A stretch of 57,280 nt of DNA from assembly GCA_046497075.1 (NCBI GenBank), contig JAWOGF010000090.1, positions 1-57,280 of the forward strand, read 5' to 3'. A program made the position numbers and the translations under genes. The stretch is from Saliniplasma sp046497075. GTDB lineage: Archaea; Thermoplasmatota; Thermoplasmata; Halarchaeoplasmatales; Halarchaeoplasmataceae. This document shows, piece by piece, positions 53,233-57,280 of this stretch. How positions within the stretch are numbered: the first letter of the stretch is position 1; the number at the start of each line of letters is the position of its first letter. The notes beneath the pieces were generated by a model, which had not been told where the DNA came from, searched no databases, and saw nothing but the letters and a program-made list of their open reading frames with translations.

Positions 53233-54051
53233 TCATTTATTTATCTCTCCCTCTTCAAATTTCTCTTTGAGATAGTTTTCGAAATTTTGTTTGGTAACGT
53301 CGATGATCTCCGCCCCTTCTTTTATATGTTTACGGAGTTCTTTTTTATCTGAAATTTCAAACCTTTCCCCCTCCTTTTCCACCAGATAAGATTGGATCTC
53401 ATCGAAACCAAGTTCATCGTAGTAGTCGCTTAGAATGGTTTTTCCAGCGTAAAGGATCGTGAGATGGTCGGGCTCAAGTGAACCCAAGTCATGGGTGATA
53501 ATTATCAGATTGGTATCTCCGGTTTCAGAAAGATGGTTTATCATATCAGAGATCTGTAATTTTGCCTCGATATCCAGGTTAGCGAATGGCTCGTCAACGA
53601 CTATCAGATCGGGTCTTCCAATGAAAGCCTGTGCCAACGAAACTCGTTTTTTGAACCCACCTGATAGATTTTTGAACTTCTTATCTAGCATATCTTCGAT
53701 TCCAAATACATTGACCGCACTAGAGTATGATCTTGCGTTTTTTTCTGTTTTGACTCCTTCTAAAAAATCTCTGACCGTTATACTTTCAGGTAGATGAGGT
53801 TTCTGTAGGGCGAAAGATACCCTGTCAATGATATCTGCGTACTCGTGGTAGGGGTCATGGCCGAATATCTTTACTTCCCCCTTATCCGGTAGTAATAATC
53901 CACATGCTATCCTCAGAAAGGTCGTCTTACCGCTGCCATTGGGTCCTAAAAGCATACTGAGACCTTCTGGTATCTGGAAAGACGTTCCGTCTAAGGCAAC
54001 GGTACGGCTGAATTTCTTAGTCAAATTTTTTGCGGTAAGTATCGATTCCAA
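53233..54051 (-). CDS. ABC transporter ATP-binding protein
   Basis: 272 residues. Walker A GPNGSGKTT, Q-loop in SFALQKPHLP, signature LSGGFKKR, Walker B LIVVDEPFANLD and the switch His in ITHD are all intact. It has the length and style of ATPases that drive ABC-2 type exporters. The C-terminal extension of about 60 residues is charged. Last gene of the operon; overlaps the preceding gene by 35 bases. Confidence 0.92.
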   Translation of the reverse strand: MESILTAKNLTKKFSRTVALDGTSFQIPEGLSMLLGPNGSGKTTFLRIACGLLLPDKGEVKIFGHDPYHEYADIIDRVSFALQKPHLPESITVRDFLEGVKTEKNARSYSSAVNVFGIEDMLDKKFKNLSGGFKKRVSLAQAFIGRPDLIVVDEPFANLDIEAKLQISDMINHLSETGDTNLIIITHDLGSLEPDHLTILYAGKTILSDYYDELGFDEIQSYLVEKEGERFEISDKKELRKHIKEGAEIIDVTKQNFENYLKEKFEEGEINK

Positions 54052-54562
54052 GATATATCACTCCTAAACTTGTTAGACTCCACAGGGTTATTAAAGGTAT
54101 ATCGACTCCATCATCTTCTTTAACGAAATCGATCTCGAAACTTTCATCTACATGCTCTTGGAAGGTAAGTGGATCTCTTATCAGTATACCTATCCATACG
54201 ACATTCGTAGAGATATCCATCTCAAAAGAGATAGATTCGTTGAAGTTTTTTTCTATAGTTTTTTCACCGTCTTTAAGAAATAATGTTATGTTTTCACCAG
54301 TAGGTTTGACATCTATAGTGTATCTTCCCGGTTCTATACCGTACTGCGCAGAAGCACTGTAATATCCTCTTGATATATTTTCTTGATCGTCGCTACTTTC
54401 ACGGATATATGGTGCATGATCTCTCCAACTCATCCTACCTTTTTCACCAAAATTTTTCCCGAAGACATCTATTTCATCAGTAGATTGCAAGGTTATCGTC
54501 ACAGAAGAAAGGAGAAGCGAGATGATTACTACAAGCAAGATAGTATTTCTAATAGAAATCAC
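54017..54562 (-). CDS. Membrane-anchored ectoprotein of the ABC operon
   Basis: 181 residues. Hydrophobic N-terminal segment (about 8-27), a beta-rich extracellular part containing GYYSASAQYGIEPGRYTIDV, and a C-terminal membrane helix (about 155-174) with a basic end. No family recognised. Overlaps the genes on both sides (14 and 35 bases), so it is an integral part of the operon, perhaps an accessory or immunity-like subunit (inference). Confidence 0.75.
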   Translation of the reverse strand: MISIRNTILLVVIISLLLSSVTITLQSTDEIDVFGKNFGEKGRMSWRDHAPYIRESSDDQENISRGYYSASAQYGIEPGRYTIDVKPTGENITLFLKDGEKTIEKNFNESISFEMDISTNVVWIGILIRDPLTFQEHVDESFEIDFVKEDDGVDIPLITLWSLTSLGVIYLGIDTYRKKFD

Positions 54563-55394
54563 TTCCCCTGAAGATTAGGTAGGATATGACTATTGTGACA
54601 GCTAATAGTCCTATCCCCAAAACAACATCGCTCTGGATCGGAAGACCAAAGTAATGATTATATAAGAATAAATACGCAGGATATAGAACGCCATATTTTT
54701 GAGGGTAAATCATGACAGCACCTGTAAAGAAAAGTGAAGTAACTATAGGTAGGAAAGTATTCCTTCCGATAATGGATATAAGAACTCCTATAATATAACC
54801 CCCTGCCATGGCGGTAAAGATAATAAAAAATGAATACGAAAACACTATGAAAGCCCCTATATCTGGGAACGTTGATAGGGTTTCTGAAGTCACTGCTATG
54901 GAAGAGATGAGCGATATGAGTAGGATTATCATGATGGGAAAGGAAAACATTTCTATAAACGCTCTTGCTCTAGATGATTTTAGAAGTATCGGATAAACAA
55001 TAGAACCCTCACCAGTCATCTTTCCCCAGGAAAGTGCGGCTATAGCCGCTCCTATCACCATTGAGATGCTAGAAAGATCAAAAAGTGAAGAGAAAAAGGA
55101 CTTTTCGAAGGTATATTGATGCAGTGAGGAAATGTTTTCTTCTCTATTATCTGGATTCACTTTAGAATATATACTCTCTTCGTCGATGATCTCACTATCG
55201 ATGAACATTATCTCTCCATCTAGGTCCTCATCTAGATGATACCCCTCCATATCTCTTTCATCGATATCATCAAGTTCACCATAAAAAGTAGTGCCAAATA
55301 TGAAATACAGCAAAAGCGGCGCGACAACTAAAGTGAGTAGGATATATCGATTTGAGGAAAAAAATCTGTAGATCAACCCATCCTTGTCGAGCAA
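54549..55394 (-). CDS. ABC-2 type permease
   Basis: 281 residues with about six membrane helices. The first helix (about 18-37) is followed by an acidic extracellular loop of about 70 residues, then a cluster of five helices starting with SSISMVIGAAIAALSWGKMTGEG, typical of ABC-2 permeases. It forms the channel with the ATPase at 53233. The large loop could contact the ectoproteins encoded beside it. Confidence 0.8.
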   Translation of the reverse strand: MLDKDGLIYRFFSSNRYILLTLVVAPLLLYFIFGTTFYGELDDIDERDMEGYHLDEDLDGEIMFIDSEIIDEESIYSKVNPDNREENISSLHQYTFEKSFFSSLFDLSSISMVIGAAIAALSWGKMTGEGSIVYPILLKSSRARAFIEMFSFPIMIILLISLISSIAVTSETLSTFPDIGAFIVFSYSFFIIFTAMAGGYIIGVLISIIGRNTFLPIVTSLFFTGAVMIYPQKYGVLYPAYLFLYNHYFGLPIQSDVVLGIGLLAVTIVISYLIFRGSDFY

Positions 55395-55400
55395 CCTTTC

Positions 55401-56372
55401 TTAACCTCCTTCCTTCTTCTTGTAAGCTACGTATCCACAAACTACAGCTATGGCTCCAGGAACTCCAAGAAATAGCGCCATCTTTGCGAGATCGTTGCCC
55501 TCATGTGGATTCTCCATCGGTGGTAATTCCTGTATATATTCGATCACATCCTGCTGTTCGTAGGAAAGTCCTCCACCAATGATTATCAAAGCTTCATCGT
55601 CAGCAGGATCTTCCACAAATAGTTCTGACGGAAATGTAGCACCTGCCGAAAAGGGGTACAACCTTCCTCGATATTGCTTGAATAAGACACTTAGACAGCT
55701 ACCGATCTCTCTTGTTTTATTCCCTACTTCTTTAAGAGACTGATAAGTTAAATCTTCTTCTATTTTATTAGTTAGTTTATATATCGATTCGACTGTATAG
55801 TGCTGTTCATCGATCTCTCCGCCCTCTTTTACCTGGGTTACACTGACACCCTTATGATCGAGGAACCTTACTGGTTCCGATTCCCCTCCCAAAAAGTAGG
55901 GATACGTGTTATCATATACTTCCTCTTCTGCGAATCCAAAAAAGGGGAAAAATCCGATCCTTTTTCCCTCCCATGGATGCCCATCCCCTATGAGTGTAGC
56001 ATCATTGTCCCTTTTATCGATCTCGAATTGAAGTTCGTTATAATCAATATCCATTTCCATCCGCGTTTGAGTATCATCTGTCAATTCTATACTTAGATTC
56101 ACCGTCACAGTATCTTCTGTCTCTTGGACGACCGTAGTCGAGAGGGTATTCCCAGATACGGCACCTTTCCTACTTTCGTAATCTACACCGCTTTTATTAC
56201 TACTATGTAAGATGCCAATACTAGCGTCTCTGAACTCCCATATCCCTTCACCGTTGGGGTTCTCGAGATCATCGCTACACGACCCTGACATCAATACAAC
56301 ACCTGTAGAGGATGATATCAACAGGAAGATAAAAAATAAGGATATGAAAAGGGGTTTGGTTAGTTTCCTCAT
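55401..56372 (-). CDS. Exported ectoprotein with C-terminal anchor, ABC operon
   Basis: 323 residues from ATG 56372, which has AGGAGG upstream; the longer 56450 frame overlaps the previous gene and lacks a ribosome binding site. N-terminal signal (about 8-27) with a Cys soon after (MSGSCSDD), a weak lipobox candidate. A beta-rich ectodomain of about 250 residues follows, then PPMENPHEG, a C-terminal helix (about 299-317) and KKKEGG. No family recognised. The layout suggests a surface receptor, chaperone or processing partner for the secreted product. Confidence 0.72.
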   Translation of the reverse strand: MRKLTKPLFISLFFIFLLISSSTGVVLMSGSCSDDLENPNGEGIWEFRDASIGILHSSNKSGVDYESRKGAVSGNTLSTTVVQETEDTVTVNLSIELTDDTQTRMEMDIDYNELQFEIDKRDNDATLIGDGHPWEGKRIGFFPFFGFAEEEVYDNTYPYFLGGESEPVRFLDHKGVSVTQVKEGGEIDEQHYTVESIYKLTNKIEEDLTYQSLKEVGNKTREIGSCLSVLFKQYRGRLYPFSAGATFPSELFVEDPADDEALIIIGGGLSYEQQDVIEYIQELPPMENPHEGNDLAKMALFLGVPGAIAVVCGYVAYKKKEGG

Positions 56373-56413
56373 GTCTTCGATCCTCCTGGAATTTTTTCCT
56401 TCGTATTTAAATT

Positions 56414-56941
56414 CTAGTTCATCCCGCCCGAAGAGTGGTATATAGAGCATGTCATTGTACCTTCGTATACTTTATAATATCCACCCCAGGGCCATGGAGT
56501 AACTCTATCTTCGGTTACCTTGTATTCAAAGTTCCAGCGATGCAGTATACCATTGCTCATTTGGGTTGTTTCATAGCCTTCGTACATATCGAATTCAACG
56601 TCGGAAGTCCAGATGTAATCTGCACCCAACCCATGATGATCGCTATTTGTATCCGCCATATCTATACTCCACCATTCAGCGTACCCAGAACCATCGTAAA
56701 ATCCTGCCCTTGCCGCTGCGGCGATGTGAGCCCCGTGATCAGATTTGTATTCCCTCCAGAATTCAACATTAACTCCCTTAGCTCCTACTCCAATACCCTG
56801 AGCACCGGATTCAGTAGTTTCCCAGGATTTATCTACTGAGCTAGTCCTATCTGCTGCTGCTATCCCCATACTCATCATCACTATACCGAAGATCGCCAGT
56901 CCGAATACGATTCCATACGCCATATTTTTTGTTTTTTTCAT
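56414..56941 (-). CDS. Small secreted protein, first gene of the ABC operon
   Basis: 175 residues from ATG 56941, with Shine-Dalgarno GAGGTG (complement of 56951-56956) 8-9 bases upstream; GTG at 56953 is part of that site. Signal peptide about 8-32 ending MGIAAADR, a likely cleavage point. The mature part of about 140 residues is rich in Gly, Trp and Tyr, has one Cys, and includes GAQGIGVGAKGVNVEFWREY and WPWGGYYKVYEG. No family recognised. Being first in an operon with an exporter, it could be a bacteriocin-like or surface protein. Its translation start is the target of the RNA at 53150. Confidence 0.75.
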   Translation of the reverse strand: MKKTKNMAYGIVFGLAIFGIVMMSMGIAAADRTSSVDKSWETTESGAQGIGVGAKGVNVEFWREYKSDHGAHIAAAARAGFYDGSGYAEWWSIDMADTNSDHHGLGADYIWTSDVEFDMYEGYETTQMSNGILHRWNFEYKVTEDRVTPWPWGGYYKVYEGTMTCSIYHSSGGMN

Positions 56942-56965
56942 TCTGCTTTTCACCTCTTCCAGACA

Positions 56966-56990
56966 GTAACTAAGTTACATATATATATTT
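56966..56990 (-). promoter_or_regulatory. Operon promoter: TATA box and palindrome
   Basis: On the minus strand, AAATATATATATG (56978-56990) is the TATA box. The palindrome GTAAC-TAA-GTTAC (56966-56978) lies between it and the predicted transcript start near 56957, where a bound repressor would block transcription. The resulting leader is only about 16 nt, nearly all of it covered by the antisense match. Confidence 0.5.
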
Positions 56991-57104
56991 CGGTAGGAAA
57001 ATATTTGTGTGGTGGTACATACTATTTTATAAGTTTTGTTGAACCGTAGTTAACCTAGCACCCCGATTTGATCGATCTCTAATACATTCAAAAAAAAAAA
57101 GATT

Positions 57105-57278
57105 TTAACCGTTCTCGAGCTCATCCTGATAGTTTTTCATATGCCTTATAGCACTTCCATAATCATCATTTTTCTCAGCCTTCCTAGCCTTTTTGAGTAG
57201 ATGGATACACTTCGAAACGTCGATATCTGCGCCAGATAATTTTGCATCTTTCAATTCTTCTTTTGCCCCTTCTACTTT
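57105..57278 (-). CDS. C-terminal end of a helical repeat protein (partial)
   Basis: 57 codons before TAA; the rest lies beyond the window. The sequence is all helical and charged, with IHLLKKARKAEKNDDYGSAIRHMKNY resembling a TPR-like helix pair of the kind found in large archaeal coiled-coil proteins. Function not identifiable. The 57000-57100 gap holds an A10 run and no gene. Confidence 0.6.
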   Translation of the reverse strand, partial: KVEGAKEELKDAKLSGADIDVSKCIHLLKKARKAEKNDDYGSAIRHMKNYQDELENG

Positions 57279-57280
57279 CT

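Overview
This looks like a piece of an archaeal chromosome, probably from the Thermoplasmatota or a neighbouring euryarchaeal lineage. The RNA polymerase genes run rpoH, rpoB (one unsplit gene), rpoA1, rpoA2, rpl30e, nusA-like. FtsZ, SecE, Spt5 and L11 form a second informational operon. GINS, the archaeosine enzymes ArcS and RaSEA, and a form III RuBisCO/AMP pathway are also archaeal. Secreted proteins are very rich in Asp and Glu, which suggests a saline habitat. Promoters are archaeal TATA boxes; many genes look leaderless, others carry a GGAGG-type Shine-Dalgarno sequence. The lineage and habitat are inferences.

Layout: (1) 1-15.9 kb: the end of a broken paralogue plus three giant secreted subtilases. 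They share a nearly identical C-terminal module, the same terminator, and a hairpin that overlaps the ribosome binding site. (2) 15.9-23.7 kb: a membrane/prenyl-lipid region with a degenerate UbiA-like protein, a transglutaminase-like ectoenzyme, two UbiA prenyltransferases and an AttH/CrtC-like lipocalin-fold protein. (3) 23.9-33 kb: a tRNA-Lys(UUU) with two introns at unusual sites, then the RNA polymerase operon, ending against RaSEA. (4) 34-40.8 kb: a three-gene NuoE/NuoF/NuoG-GltD flavin complex resembling electron-bifurcating transhydrogenases, divergent from glutamate dehydrogenase. Together with the proteases this fits peptide and amino-acid fermentation. (5) 40.9-47.8 kb: OB-fold protein, zinc ribbon, GINS, L11-Spt5-SecE-FtsZ, a small protein and ArcS. 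(6) 47.8-52.2 kb: AMP phosphorylase, RuBisCO and ribose-1,5-bisphosphate isomerase in one operon, plus a HAD phosphatase. (7) 52.3-57.3 kb: a small zinc ribbon, an HTH regulator, a candidate antisense small RNA, and an operon for a secreted protein, two membrane-anchored ectoproteins and an ABC exporter.

The best candidate for an undescribed system is in the last region. A predicted ~78-nt RNA with its own TATA box and T-run terminator lies convergent to the 3' end of the ABC operon. It carries 20 nt perfectly complementary to the ribosome binding site and start codon of that operon's first gene, 3.7 kb away. Other strong signals are the doubly interrupted tRNA-Lys, the gene-converted tails of the subtilases, their RBS hairpin, and fused extra domains on Spt5 and RpoA2.
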